58,523 bases of DNA from an uncultured Pseudomonadota bacterium. Lineage in GTDB: Bacteria > Pseudomonadota > Alphaproteobacteria > Rs-D84. Below the pieces are notes generated by a model. That model saw only the letters and a program-made list of their open reading frames with translations. It had not been told where the DNA came from and searched no databases. Shown here piece by piece: positions 41,635 through 50,778 of this stretch (positions are counted from its first letter, which is position 1; each line of letters starts with the position of its first letter). The DNA lies in assembly GCA_949296475.1 (NCBI GenBank), contig CASFOK010000010.1, forward strand, positions 1 through 58,523, given 5' to 3'. The translations under genes and the position numbers were made by a program.

Positions 41635-42966
41635 ATGAAAATTCGGTTTTGTTTCATTTTGTTAGGAATTTATTTTCTGATTCCTTGCAGGTTGGGTGCG
41701 ACGACATTTCCGACGCCGAATCAGCCTTTTTCTAAATACGGTCAAATTCAGAACGTACAAAACTATTCATCCAATCCATTTTGGACGCCGGACAGTCCGT
41801 ATAATCAGCGCATGCCCGTACCAGTATATGTACAGGGTCCTGACGTTACAACGGCTGATTGTCAACGGGTTGTCAGCGCATTGATAGAATCATATTGTGC
41901 AAGCAGAAACAATTGTATGGATATCAGTTTAACGGATATAAACCCAACCATTACCGTTCAATTGGCCAGTTTACCGGGACATAATTTTGTAACGCCGTGT
42001 GCGGCTTATATACAACCGACGTTTGAAACCTACAAGAAAAACAATTCCAACGCCGCGCCAACAGGGCAGGCGGTTGCTTTTCCAGAAGCACTTGTTCCAA
42101 ATCCTGATGTAACGAACCAACAAACAAATAATGTAGGTACCGCATCGCCACCGCAGAAATCAAATTGGCAGACCGAGATGCGTGCCCGTGAACAAGAACT
42201 TGAACGATTGCAGGCACAAAACTCTGCGGGTTCTAATCAAGTAATAAAAACAGATTTTCCCGCGACTTTCGCGGATTTATCATTTGAACAAAAACAACAG
42301 GTCTTAGCGTCTGGTTATGCACCGTACAAAGATAAATCGGCCTATAAACCCATTAACATAATTGACGACGACACTACATCCGCACAAACTGACGAATCGT
42401 CTGAAAAGAAAGAACAAAATAAAGCAAATAAAGATAACAAAAATTCCACGAACTCTTCTTCAACAAGCGATACCGCTTCTGATTCATCACAAGAGAAAAA
42501 ACCAATTATAGTAACCCCAAGCAAAATTCCTACTGTCTGTGGCACAACATCTATATACTTAGCACTATTCCAAGATGTTGATGACAATGAATTTTTATAC
42601 AGCGATGAAAAGACTTATAATAATGCCAAACTTTCAGTCCTAAAGTATATTTTCAATTTACCAGGCAATGTATTTGAATGCGATGATACATATTGCACAC
42701 AAGGTACAGTTATTTATGCGCCTGCGGGAACTGTATTTGAAGGGACACCCTTACAAGAACCAAAAATGTTTGTATGCCTGACAAATACACGCGACTATTG
42801 GCAACCATTAGCTATAAATAAATGTAATATAAATACAATTAATGCAAATAGTAAAAAACTAGATATAAATGATGACAACAAAGTGTATTTTCAACCGAAT
42901 ATCAGCCCTATTCACTATTGTTATTTAACCAAAGAAGAATACGCAACTATACAAAATAAAAAATAA
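41635..42966 (+). CDS. Exported protein of unknown function
   Basis: 443 residues. A signal peptide (MKIRFCFILLGIYFLIPC) is followed by LGATTFPTP; a lipobox is not convincing. The mature part has a Pro/Tyr/Asn-rich start, a Cys-containing domain (about 75-125), and a low-complexity Lys/Asn/Ser/Thr/Glu linker (about 245-290). The C-terminal domain has TVCGTTSIYLALFQDVDDNE and several Cys. The start has GGA 6 nt upstream. It lies 30 bp after the prepilin peptidase and 4 nt before the next gene, so the three are likely co-expressed. There is no prepilin-type cleavage site, so it is not an obvious substrate. Confidence 0.72.
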   Translation: MKIRFCFILLGIYFLIPCRLGATTFPTPNQPFSKYGQIQNVQNYSSNPFWTPDSPYNQRMPVPVYVQGPDVTTADCQRVVSALIESYCASRNNCMDISLTDINPTITVQLASLPGHNFVTPCAAYIQPTFETYKKNNSNAAPTGQAVAFPEALVPNPDVTNQQTNNVGTASPPQKSNWQTEMRAREQELERLQAQNSAGSNQVIKTDFPATFADLSFEQKQQVLASGYAPYKDKSAYKPINIIDDDTTSAQTDESSEKKEQNKANKDNKNSTNSSSTSDTASDSSQEKKPIIVTPSKIPTVCGTTSIYLALFQDVDDNEFLYSDEKTYNNAKLSVLKYIFNLPGNVFECDDTYCTQGTVIYAPAGTVFEGTPLQEPKMFVCLTNTRDYWQPLAINKCNINTINANSKKLDINDDNKVYFQPNISPIHYCYLTKEEYATIQNKK

Positions 42967-42970
42967 ATTT

Positions 42971-44821
42971 ATGTTTAAATATTTGATTATTTTACTTTTA
43001 ACAATTGTTTCAACTCCTGCGTTTTCGGCAGATATTACGCCCGATATTACAACAGGCAATATACCATACGATGATACACAATGTGCGACTCAGGTTCTTG
43101 AAAATGCGCTTTATGCCTCTGCGGGACAGGTTTCAGAAACGTCGCCAGAAACAGAAATTAGACAATGGATTTATTCTACGTTCCAAGACAAAACAGTTTT
43201 GCAAAACGTATTAAACTGCCCAGAACTACAAAATATACCAGAAGATGAATCAATAAAATTCTTGCCAATTGTGTATAATTTCCCTGGTGGAAGGCAGGTT
43301 ATAGTTAACTATGAAACGCAACCAAAAATACTTAAACAACATTTAATGTTAACTGAAAAGCGAACCATAACAGAAACCACACCAAGTCCCAGAATAGGCG
43401 ACATTAATGATGCGTCAATCTGGACAAACACCGACCCAGCATGGTACGCGATAATGGTCGTACAGGCAGGTACGTTGGACGAATTTGTTGGTCCAGACAA
43501 AAACAACACTATATCAATGAAATGGATTAATGATAATATTGATTCTATTTATCCAAAAGGTTATAACTGTACAAGTAAAAGCGCACTTGCGTCTGACGAT
43601 GATATCATAAATGTGGCAATGCACGAAACCGTAAATATAGAAGACGATTCAAACGACTATTATGTTGCGGGCGATGCAAATCTTTCTTGGATAGGCTATG
43701 CCGAGGTTGGTCTGGATGTAGTAATAACAGTTGCAACCGCTGGTGGCGGGGCAGTTTTAACGGGGATAACAAAAGCGGCACGTGCATCCAGGACATTAAA
43801 AAACCTGAGTGCATCACTAAAAACATTGCGGCAATCCGAATCCGTTGTTAAATATATTAAACTTGGCGGCGATGTATCAAAAGCCACCAAAGAACTGGAA
43901 TCTATTAATAAAGCACGCGATGCATACCGTCAAATAAATACTATCAGGGACAGCATGAAAAGTGCCAACGCATCCAGAACTGCACGATTGACCGAAGATT
44001 TAAAGACAGCAGAAAAAACATATTCTGACGAATTAATGAAACTTGGTAAGAATGCGGACGACTTTAAAAGCCTTGATGATTTTGATAAATTGCGCACTGC
44101 AAAAAGCGACGAACTGTCTAAGCTACAAAAGACACAACAAGAACTGGCGAAAACCGATGATGTCAAAAAATATCAAGAACAGTCAAAAACGTTTTCTGAA
44201 TTAAACAAATACAGGAACGCTTTGCGCGGTATACGCATTAAACAAAGGGGAAACATAATTGCCAGAACATGGCGTGCATTCAAAGCGGCAAATACCGGCG
44301 GAAGATTATTACGCAGCAGCGCATCGGTTGCGCGCAGCAGTATGAAATCGGGGCGTATACGCGACTGGCTGTTTCAATCAACAATGAGCAACCTAGGTAA
44401 ACTGACAAAGATGGAAGAAATGGGCGGTTTTTTATATGGTGCGCTTGTATTCTTGGGTGATATGTACGACTTTACAGAAACAAGTACAGGTACTTTTACA
44501 AACGATATTGATTTTAAACCGTTAACTCTACTTTCCGCCGACGACCTGCAAGGGCAAGAAAATGTTGTCAATTATGGTATGTGGTTGATGTGGCAGGGTG
44601 ATTCTGTTAATCCGGAAGACGACGATGCGGCTTATTTACAAGCAATGGATTTTGCGAATAAATTTCATTTTTACTTACAACAAACCCAAGAAGACAAAAA
44701 CACACATCCTTGCAATGTTGACATTTATGTCGTAAGACCGGTAATAAGAAATCCCGACATGCCAGATGCATCTTTGTATTATTTGATAATGAACGACCAA
44801 CCTTGGACCACGTCTGAATAA
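42971..44821 (+). CDS. Exported protein with a hydrophobic patch and coiled coil, unknown function
   Basis: 616 residues. A signal peptide ends in TPAFS before ADITPD. A globular region (about 25-235) is followed by a Gly/Ala/Val-rich hydrophobic stretch (about 242-270, including VITVATAGGGAVLTGITKAA), then a long coiled-coil region (about 270-420) and a basic segment, and finally a C-terminal domain ending in NDQPWTTSE. The hydrophobic patch before helices recalls membrane-inserting exported proteins or toxins, but no family is recognised. The start codon is only 4 nt after the previous stop and has no Shine-Dalgarno, so translation is probably coupled. Confidence 0.72.
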   Translation: MFKYLIILLLTIVSTPAFSADITPDITTGNIPYDDTQCATQVLENALYASAGQVSETSPETEIRQWIYSTFQDKTVLQNVLNCPELQNIPEDESIKFLPIVYNFPGGRQVIVNYETQPKILKQHLMLTEKRTITETTPSPRIGDINDASIWTNTDPAWYAIMVVQAGTLDEFVGPDKNNTISMKWINDNIDSIYPKGYNCTSKSALASDDDIINVAMHETVNIEDDSNDYYVAGDANLSWIGYAEVGLDVVITVATAGGGAVLTGITKAARASRTLKNLSASLKTLRQSESVVKYIKLGGDVSKATKELESINKARDAYRQINTIRDSMKSANASRTARLTEDLKTAEKTYSDELMKLGKNADDFKSLDDFDKLRTAKSDELSKLQKTQQELAKTDDVKKYQEQSKTFSELNKYRNALRGIRIKQRGNIIARTWRAFKAANTGGRLLRSSASVARSSMKSGRIRDWLFQSTMSNLGKLTKMEEMGGFLYGALVFLGDMYDFTETSTGTFTNDIDFKPLTLLSADDLQGQENVVNYGMWLMWQGDSVNPEDDDAAYLQAMDFANKFHFYLQQTQEDKNTHPCNVDIYVVRPVIRNPDMPDASLYYLIMNDQPWTTSE

Positions 44822-44846
44822 AAAAAACAAGCCGAACATTTACCCA

Positions 44847-44875
44847 TTGTTTTTTAATTTAAAAATTTTTATAAT
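44847..44875 (+). promoter_or_regulatory. Promoter of the small Cys-rich protein
   Basis: TTGTTT (44847-44852) and TATAAT (44870-44875), 17-bp spacer. The -35 box is inside a weak terminator hairpin (AAAAAACAA ... TTGTTTTTT) after the previous gene. Confidence 0.55.
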
Positions 44876-44897
44876 CTAATTATACAAGGGGAAAGAT

Positions 44898-45215
44898 ATG
44901 AAACGTTTATTATTATTTATATCAGCAATATTCTTAACAATCAGCAGTGCTAATGCATATCAATTATTATCATCAAAAGAATTGGGCAAAAATGACGCAC
45001 GCAATCAAAATGTTGTCGTAAAATGCACAACCGATACGGGCAAGATTTCTGATCAAACGTGTTCTTTGCGCCGTTACGTAAAATGTACGGGTACAGGTGA
45101 AAACAAGAAATGTAACGGCTGGCAGCCGTGGCAAGATTTGCGTACCCCCGGGAAACAATATTCAGATTGGCGCAGTGCCGCGTCGGCGTGCTGCCGCTCA
45201 AAAGGCCTAAGATAG
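44898..45215 (+). CDS. Small exported Cys-rich protein
   Basis: 105 residues. A signal peptide ends in SSANA before YQLLSSKELG. The mature protein of about 85 residues is basic and has seven Cys (VVKCTTDTG, QTCSLRRYVKC, KKCNGW, SACCRSKGLR). Trp-Gln-Pro-Trp and the basic Cys-rich build resemble small secreted disulfide proteins. No family is recognised. The ATG at 44898 has AAGGGG upstream, and the gene has its own promoter and terminator. Confidence 0.72.
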   Translation: MKRLLLFISAIFLTISSANAYQLLSSKELGKNDARNQNVVVKCTTDTGKISDQTCSLRRYVKCTGTGENKKCNGWQPWQDLRTPGKQYSDWRSAASACCRSKGLR

Positions 45216-45241
45216 AAACGCCCAACCGGGCGTTTTTATCT
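45214..45241 (+). terminator. Terminator of the small Cys-rich gene
   Basis: AAACGCCC / GGGCGTTT stem (45216-45223 / 45228-45235) with a 4-base loop and a T-run. The following stretch to 45459 holds nothing I can identify. Confidence 0.8.
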
Positions 45242-45459
45242 TAGAATGCAAACTTTATAAAAGACAAGACAGCAATTATAAACAAATAAAATCTCTACAA
45301 AGATTTCTCGTTTATCACTTTATATTGAACGAATAACCTGTGTTTCTAAACAAGTCATATATAAAATATCAAAATCAGGAATATCGCGCGGATTTAGTTC
45401 CCGAATATCGGCTGGGTAATTCATAAATCCAAGGAAAAATCAAGCATATAAAATTTTTG

Positions 45460-45536
45460 TGGTGGATGTGATTGGACTCGGACCAACGACCTCTTCGATG
45501 TGAACGAAGCGCTCTAACCAACTGAGCTACACATCC
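45460..45536 (-). tRNA. tRNA-Val (CAC)
   Basis: Minus-strand cloverleaf: acceptor GGATGTG / CACATCC, anticodon stem CTTCG / CGAAG with loop TTCACAT (CAC), T-arm GTTGG...CCAAT, discriminator A and encoded CCA. Last gene of a four-tRNA cluster. Confidence 0.95.
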
Positions 45537-45572
45537 CGAAATATAAAAAACCGCATAAGGCGGTTAAATAGT

Positions 45573-45659
45573 TGGTGGGGATAGTGGGACTTGAACCCAC
45601 ACGGTTGCAATAACCAAAGGATTTTAAGTCCTCAGCGTCTACCATTCCGCCATATCCCC
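45573..45659 (-). tRNA. tRNA-Leu (TAA)
   Basis: Class II tRNA with a long variable arm. Acceptor GGGGATA / TATCCCC, anticodon loop CTTAAAA (TAA), T-arm GTGGG...CCCAC, encoded CCA. Confidence 0.95.
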
Positions 45660-45674
45660 TGCAACCTTTAAAAC

Positions 45675-45750
45675 TGGTGGAGCTGATGGGACTCAAACCC
45701 ACGACCTCTACGATGCGAACGTAGCGCTCTATCAACTGAGCTACAACCCC
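45675..45750 (-). tRNA. tRNA-Ala (CGC)
   Basis: Anticodon stem CTACG / CGTAG with loop TTCGCAT (CGC). The acceptor GGGGTTG / CAGCTCC contains the G3-U70 wobble that marks alanine tRNAs. CCA is encoded. Confidence 0.94.
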
Positions 45751-45757
45751 ACTCTTA

Positions 45758-45844
45758 TGGTGGGCATAAGAAGACTCGAACTTCCAAGGTATCGCTACCA
45801 CTAGTACCTGAAACTAGCGCGTCTACCAATTCCGCCATATGCCC
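45758..45844 (-). tRNA. tRNA-Leu (CAG)
   Basis: Class II tRNA. Acceptor GGGCATA / TATGCCC, anticodon stem CTAGT / ACTAG with loop TTCAGGT (CAG), long variable arm, encoded CCA. First gene of the cluster. Confidence 0.95.
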
Positions 45845-45858
45845 ACAAAACTTTGTGT

Positions 45859-45887
45859 ATAATAACGCAACTTATCGCATTTTGCAA
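45859..45887 (-). promoter_or_regulatory. Promoter of the four-tRNA cluster
   Basis: Minus-strand TTGCAA (45882-45887) and TATTAT (45859-45864), 17-bp spacer, 14 bp before the first tRNA. Confidence 0.6.
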
Positions 45888-45950
45888 CAAGAAAATCGCA
45901 TCAGAAATATTTTTTCAGTTTTCGTCATAAAAATTTTTATTAATTTGTGC

Positions 45951-45980
45951 TTGCTCTAAATTTCTGTATTTTGCTAAGAT
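45951..45980 (+). promoter_or_regulatory. Promoter of the 45991-48717 gene
   Basis: TTGCTC (45951-45956) and TAAGAT (45975-45980), 18-bp spacer. The ATG at 45991 is 10 nt after the -10 box, so the leader is only a few bases. Confidence 0.5.
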
Positions 45981-45990
45981 AAAATAAGAG

Positions 45991-48717
45991 ATGAAAAAAA
46001 TTCTGTTTTTTGTATTTTCAACTTTGATTTGCGCGACCGATGCAACGGCTGCCGTGCGTGATGAAAACGCGACCAATCGTCAAACAAACGTTGCAGAACG
46101 CGGAACGAACACAGCCGCCAATGTAACAGCACGAACAGCAACGACCAACAGAACAAATAATACAAATCTGTCTACACGAAACGCTACGAATACCATACCT
46201 GCCAGTGCCGGTCGTACTGCAATACGCACAACAACCCAAAGACAAACTGTTTCCACAAAAACAAATGCAGCCAATGCATCGCGCAGTGCATCTACAACTG
46301 TTTCACGTTCTGCAATTACGTCTAAAAGCAACAATGTTACATCGCGCCCGCAAACGCAAAACGTATCCAGGGCTGCAATAGACCAAACAGCCGACGTAAT
46401 CACAGAAACGCGTACGGGCGCTGCATACGAACAATGTAAAAACGCTTATTTCACATGTATGGATCAATTTTGCAGTTTAAAAAACGATGATTACAGACGT
46501 TGTTCTTGCAGTAACCGCGTGTTTGAACTGACCGAGGTACGCAATGTCATGCAAGACGCAGCCAACCAACTGACGGAATTTACAGAAAATCTTGATGTGG
46601 TCGGTATGACGGCGGCACAAGCCTTGGCCATGAAAACGGCATCCGAAGGTGAAAACGCTTTAACGTCTGACACGTCTGCATCAAAGGCGTTATTACAAGC
46701 AATCATGAATTCTATTCGGGGCGAGGATACTTTTGTCGGTGGCAAATATTCGGACTTAAATAGCATTAATTTATCGTTTGATGCGGTTAACGCGTTTGGG
46801 ACCGCCGATTCCGGTCAAATCATCGCCACTTATAACGGTCAAAACTTATATGATGCTGTTTATCCGCAATGTCGTCAAGCCGTCAAATCTGATTGTACAG
46901 ACGCGCAATTACAGCGCGCAATAACCGCTTACTTAATGGCCATTGAACAAGACTGTAACACCGTTGAATCCGCCATAGAACAACAACAAAAAGAAATGAA
47001 ATCGGCGGTCCGCGAAAGCAGCGCGCTGTTGGACTTGGCACGCGTAGAAAACAGACAAAACCATAATTCTGACGACATTACCACTTGCATAAATAATGTA
47101 GAGGCCGCAATACTTAGCGAAGAAGTTTGCGGGTCAGGTTACCATAAATGTCTGGACAACGGTGAATTCATAGACGTATCAACAGGCAAACCCATCGCTG
47201 GCGTTGAAAAGTTCTATGAACTTGGAAATTTATTAAAATTTGCAGACGGCGTTGATGCCGCGCAACAAAAATTATCCAAGGTTACATCTAATAAATCTTT
47301 TGTGCAAAACTTTGAAAAACGCGTAAAAAAATTCGCCGAACCCGCATTGGACAAATGTACAGAACAGGCTGATGTGGTCTGGGAAGAATATCTGGATAAA
47401 GCCTTGCTGGCAATATACTATGCCCAGCAATCAAAGGTTGAAGAAATCAAACAAGGTTGCTTTGACTTTGTGTCTGCGTGTTATGTCAACAGTGACGCCG
47501 CACTGACTGATGCGATGAAGGAGTTAACTGGTGACGACAGCAGCATTTTGTTACAGCCTGATAAAGTTGCTTTAACCACTGAAATTTGCCGTGATTATAT
47601 TGACTCTTGCAACATGATGTTTTATGAAAATTCTGGCGACATAGTTGCAGACTATATCAACAACAGAAAAGATACCGACACCTTGACGGCGTGCAGGGCG
47701 GTTGTTAAACAGTGCTTTGACAGTTTCGGCGGTTCAAATTATGAAAACCTTTATTATCCATATAGTGGCGTATTTAAAAAGGGTCAGGCTTTACAATGGT
47801 TTACTTTATACGAATACGACGAAAACGGTAACCGTGACACCAGCAAACCGGTATCCGAATGCGCAAAACAATTACAGAGTATTGACTCTTGCAGTTCGCC
47901 CGAGATGATGGAAAAAGCATTCGGTGGTTTTGACGTAATAACCGCCAGCAAGGGCAAACAGAGTAACGAAACCGTTTATTACTTAGATCCTAACGGTATA
48001 TATAACGATAAAAACGGAAAGTATAAGAAATATGGTATATTAAGTGCCACGAAAACACACCTTGATACCGGTGATGAAGTAAATATATTAGCACATCATA
48101 CCCCGCGTCCAACAGGCGTAGCAACAGAAATTTATAACCAAGTAGTAGATATATTAAATACACAATGCATTAACTTGCAGGGCAGATTTGTAGAACTGCA
48201 ATTTATCAAAGATGGACTATATAAAGAAGACGAATTATGCGCAGCGAACTTTGCCAATTCAACCGAATACGGTGGTGGCAACGGTATGCCTGATTTAACA
48301 ACCATCTATTCTATTGGTAATAACGAAAATATGTGCCCACGCGATTATGACTTGAATGTAGACACGCAATCTTGGGGTGCTTGTTTATGTTGGGAAAACG
48401 GCGGTCGCAGAAGTAAATATGGTCAAAGTCCTAAATGTGTATCGTCGCTACCAATTGCACCAAAGCAAACAACAAGTGCATCAGATGCAAACGACCAAAA
48501 TTGTGACACTTTGGCACTGACTAATAATTATGAACCTTGGACAAGCACTACGACACAACCAACAACGAAACAGTGGTGCACAAAGCCTGTAAGCTCACAA
48601 AACCAAGTATGCCCATTTAATGGTATTGCCAACGCCGACGGACAATGTGAAACCATAGACCAACAAACTGGCACATCTACCGTATTGACAAATCTACCCG
48701 AAGGTTTGGGCATATAA
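45991..48717 (+). CDS. Large exported Cys-rich protein, paralogue of 7384-9870
   Basis: 908 residues. A signal peptide is followed by about 120 residues of Thr/Asn/Arg/Ala-rich low complexity. The conserved domain begins YEQCKNAYFTCMDQFC and continues through YRRCSCSN, EGENALTSDTSASKALL, LYDAVYPQCRQAVKSDC, EQDCNTVESAIEQQQKE, NHNSDDITTC and YHKCLD. Each block matches the other paralogue in order. The C-terminal third diverges and carries further Cys pairs and a Gln/Thr-rich end. It is probably disulfide-rich, located outside the inner membrane, possibly surface-exposed. Function unknown. It stands alone, divergent from the tRNA cluster, with its own promoter and terminator. Confidence 0.82.
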   Translation: MKKILFFVFSTLICATDATAAVRDENATNRQTNVAERGTNTAANVTARTATTNRTNNTNLSTRNATNTIPASAGRTAIRTTTQRQTVSTKTNAANASRSASTTVSRSAITSKSNNVTSRPQTQNVSRAAIDQTADVITETRTGAAYEQCKNAYFTCMDQFCSLKNDDYRRCSCSNRVFELTEVRNVMQDAANQLTEFTENLDVVGMTAAQALAMKTASEGENALTSDTSASKALLQAIMNSIRGEDTFVGGKYSDLNSINLSFDAVNAFGTADSGQIIATYNGQNLYDAVYPQCRQAVKSDCTDAQLQRAITAYLMAIEQDCNTVESAIEQQQKEMKSAVRESSALLDLARVENRQNHNSDDITTCINNVEAAILSEEVCGSGYHKCLDNGEFIDVSTGKPIAGVEKFYELGNLLKFADGVDAAQQKLSKVTSNKSFVQNFEKRVKKFAEPALDKCTEQADVVWEEYLDKALLAIYYAQQSKVEEIKQGCFDFVSACYVNSDAALTDAMKELTGDDSSILLQPDKVALTTEICRDYIDSCNMMFYENSGDIVADYINNRKDTDTLTACRAVVKQCFDSFGGSNYENLYYPYSGVFKKGQALQWFTLYEYDENGNRDTSKPVSECAKQLQSIDSCSSPEMMEKAFGGFDVITASKGKQSNETVYYLDPNGIYNDKNGKYKKYGILSATKTHLDTGDEVNILAHHTPRPTGVATEIYNQVVDILNTQCINLQGRFVELQFIKDGLYKEDELCAANFANSTEYGGGNGMPDLTTIYSIGNNENMCPRDYDLNVDTQSWGACLCWENGGRRSKYGQSPKCVSSLPIAPKQTTSASDANDQNCDTLALTNNYEPWTSTTTQPTTKQWCTKPVSSQNQVCPFNGIANADGQCETIDQQTGTSTVLTNLPEGLGI

Positions 48718-48723
48718 TCCGAA

Positions 48724-48758
48724 ATAAAAAAAACGCCAAACTAATGGCGTTTTTTTAT
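48724..48758. terminator. Bidirectional terminator between 45991-48717 and lpxB
   Basis: AAAAAACGCCA / TGGCGTTTTTT stem (48727-48737 / 48745-48755) flanked by A- and T-runs. Confidence 0.85.
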
Positions 48759-48759
48759 T

Positions 48760-49899
48760 TTATCCGACAACATGTGCAGCAATTAATGCGCTTGGTGCAC
48801 CATCAGGTTTTCGCCATAATGCATCTGCACTTTTTAAATCCTTGATTATTTTTTCCCTTACGCTTGGGATCGTTAATTGTTGAAAGGCATCTAAAATTCT
48901 TTCCGCGGTTACATCTGAACCAAGTATTTCTGGGTATACTGTTTTATTCAATAAAATATTAACCAACGATACCCACTTTACTTTTATCAGTCTTTTACCT
49001 ATCCATGTTGTAATAGGATTCATCTTATATACGACAACCGTTGGAATATGCAACATTGCCAATTCCGCAGAGACAGTGCCACTGGCAACAATCGCGATAT
49101 AAGACTTTGAATACGCTTCATATCTTTCACTGCTGGATATCAAAGTCGGTTTAACTTTCCACTGTTTAATATGATTTTTAACGTATTCTGCTGTGGTTTC
49201 AACTGTTGGGATAACAAACTTGTACCCAGAATACCCATTTGCAATCAGCATTTCCGCAACAGACTGAAAAACAGGCATTAATCTTTTTACCTCTGACATT
49301 CTGCTGCCGGGGACCAAGGTAACAATTTTCTCCTTTTCTGATTGTATTCTTTTTGTTTTTCTTTCAATCAAACCATCTGAAATTGGATGTCCAACAGCAA
49401 CTGTATCCAATCCGTGCCGAGTAAAATAAGGAACTTCAAAGTCAAAAAAAGCATATAACTTATCAAAAATTTGTGCGTATGTTTTTGCACGTCCTTCGCG
49501 CCAAGCCCACACCTGCGGGGCAACGACATGATGAAAACGTAATCCCTTATTAATTAACTCTTTCCCTTTTTCAGATTGTTTAACTGTTTTAATAACATTT
49601 TTAGCAAAACCTGGGGCGTCAATTGTTAATACGACGTCCGGCTTTTCTGAAAAGATTGCGTTTGCGGTTTCTTTTATTCTTTTTTTCAGGGTCTTTGCAT
49701 GCGCCAACACCTCTACAATCCCCATAACAGCCAAATCAGACATAGGGAACAAAGACCGCAAGCCGATAGACGTCATATTTTCACCGCCAACACCGACAAA
49801 TTCTGCATCAGGCATTTCGCGCATTATGCGGGCACCCAATACATCACCGGATACTTCGCCGGCGATAATAAAAACTTTTATTTTTTTCTTATTCTGCAT
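48760..49899 (-). CDS. lpxB: Lipid-A-disaccharide synthase
   Basis: Joins UDP-2,3-diacylglucosamine and lipid X to make the lipid A disaccharide. The 379 residues begin MQNKKKIKVFIIAGEVSGDV, the LpxB N-terminal GE.SGD motif. They include PDVVLTIDAPGFAKNV, VAPQVWAWREGRAK, LVPGSRMSEV and VASGTVSAELAMLHIPTVVVYK. I use the ATG at 49899, which overlaps the lpxA end by 11 nt; a GTG at 49920 is in frame but would add non-conserved residues. It is co-transcribed with lpxA. Confidence 0.95.
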   Translation of the reverse strand: MQNKKKIKVFIIAGEVSGDVLGARIMREMPDAEFVGVGGENMTSIGLRSLFPMSDLAVMGIVEVLAHAKTLKKRIKETANAIFSEKPDVVLTIDAPGFAKNVIKTVKQSEKGKELINKGLRFHHVVAPQVWAWREGRAKTYAQIFDKLYAFFDFEVPYFTRHGLDTVAVGHPISDGLIERKTKRIQSEKEKIVTLVPGSRMSEVKRLMPVFQSVAEMLIANGYSGYKFVIPTVETTAEYVKNHIKQWKVKPTLISSSERYEAYSKSYIAIVASGTVSAELAMLHIPTVVVYKMNPITTWIGKRLIKVKWVSLVNILLNKTVYPEILGSDVTAERILDAFQQLTIPSVREKIIKDLKSADALWRKPDGAPSALIAAHVVG

Positions 49900-50686
49900 T
49901 TTTAGAAGTTCCAATTCCACGTTTAGAACGATTTTCTATAAAATCAATTGCATCCATTGCATACTTATTATTTTTTACTTCCTTGCGTACTTTTGCCAAT
50001 CTGTCTGAAACGGTACCTTCTGTACCATGAAAAACCGCGGAATATACAGAGTGTATAGCATGCATATCTTCGTTAGTAAAACCGTGCCGCATTAAACCAA
50101 CACGATTGATTGTGCGATATACGGCGCGTGGATTACCGTCATAAATTGCATAAGGTAAAACGTCATTACCAACACCTGACATGCCACCAATAAACGCATT
50201 CCTACCAATACGCGCGAATTGCAACACCATCGTCCCACCAGATAAGATAGCAAAATCTTCAATTTCTACATGTCCCGCGATTTGAACCAAGTTAGACATA
50301 ACAACACTGTTACCGACCTTGCAATCATGCCCCACATGCGCGTTAACCATAATCTGACAATCATCACCGATAACGGTACCATCCGATGCGGGCGTGCCAG
50401 AGTGTATTGTTACATATTCGCGTATTTTACACCTTTTCCCGATACGCAAGCCCGTCATAGTAGATTCATCTTGCCATTTTAAATCCTGACTCATTACGCC
50501 AAGAACAGCAAAAGGGTAAACAATAGAATCATCACCAATGGTGGTTTTCCCTTCAATCACAACGTTTGAAATCAATTCTACGCGATCGCCCAAAACAACG
50601 TTTGGCCCCACAATGCAAAACGGACCGATTTTACAGTCTGCCCCTATGACAGCGCCCTCTTTAATAATTGCAGTTGGATGTATCAT
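49889..50686 (-). CDS. lpxA: UDP-N-acetylglucosamine acyltransferase LpxA
   Basis: First step of lipid A synthesis. The 265 residues contain many left-handed beta-helix hexapeptides (IIKEGAVIGADCKIGPFCIV and similar), then NAHVGHDCKVGN with the catalytic His near residue 120, and a helical C-terminal domain. AGGA lies only two bases from the ATG at 50686, so the start is slightly uncertain. The usual neighbours lpxD and fabZ are not here; the lpxA-lpxB pair stands alone. Confidence 0.96.
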   Translation of the reverse strand: MIHPTAIIKEGAVIGADCKIGPFCIVGPNVVLGDRVELISNVVIEGKTTIGDDSIVYPFAVLGVMSQDLKWQDESTMTGLRIGKRCKIREYVTIHSGTPASDGTVIGDDCQIMVNAHVGHDCKVGNSVVMSNLVQIAGHVEIEDFAILSGGTMVLQFARIGRNAFIGGMSGVGNDVLPYAIYDGNPRAVYRTINRVGLMRHGFTNEDMHAIHSVYSAVFHGTEGTVSDRLAKVRKEVKNNKYAMDAIDFIENRSKRGIGTSKNAE

Positions 50687-50778
50687 TTCCTAATGACCTA
50701 TTGTTCTTATTACTAATTACTAACAAGCCTGATGATACACCATAAAAAAGCCGATTGGTATTCAAGAAATATAACAAA

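Noticed and set aside
45514-45801. 95-residue minus-strand frame across the tRNA cluster
   Set aside because: It is a translation of tRNA-Val, tRNA-Leu and tRNA-Ala, not a gene.
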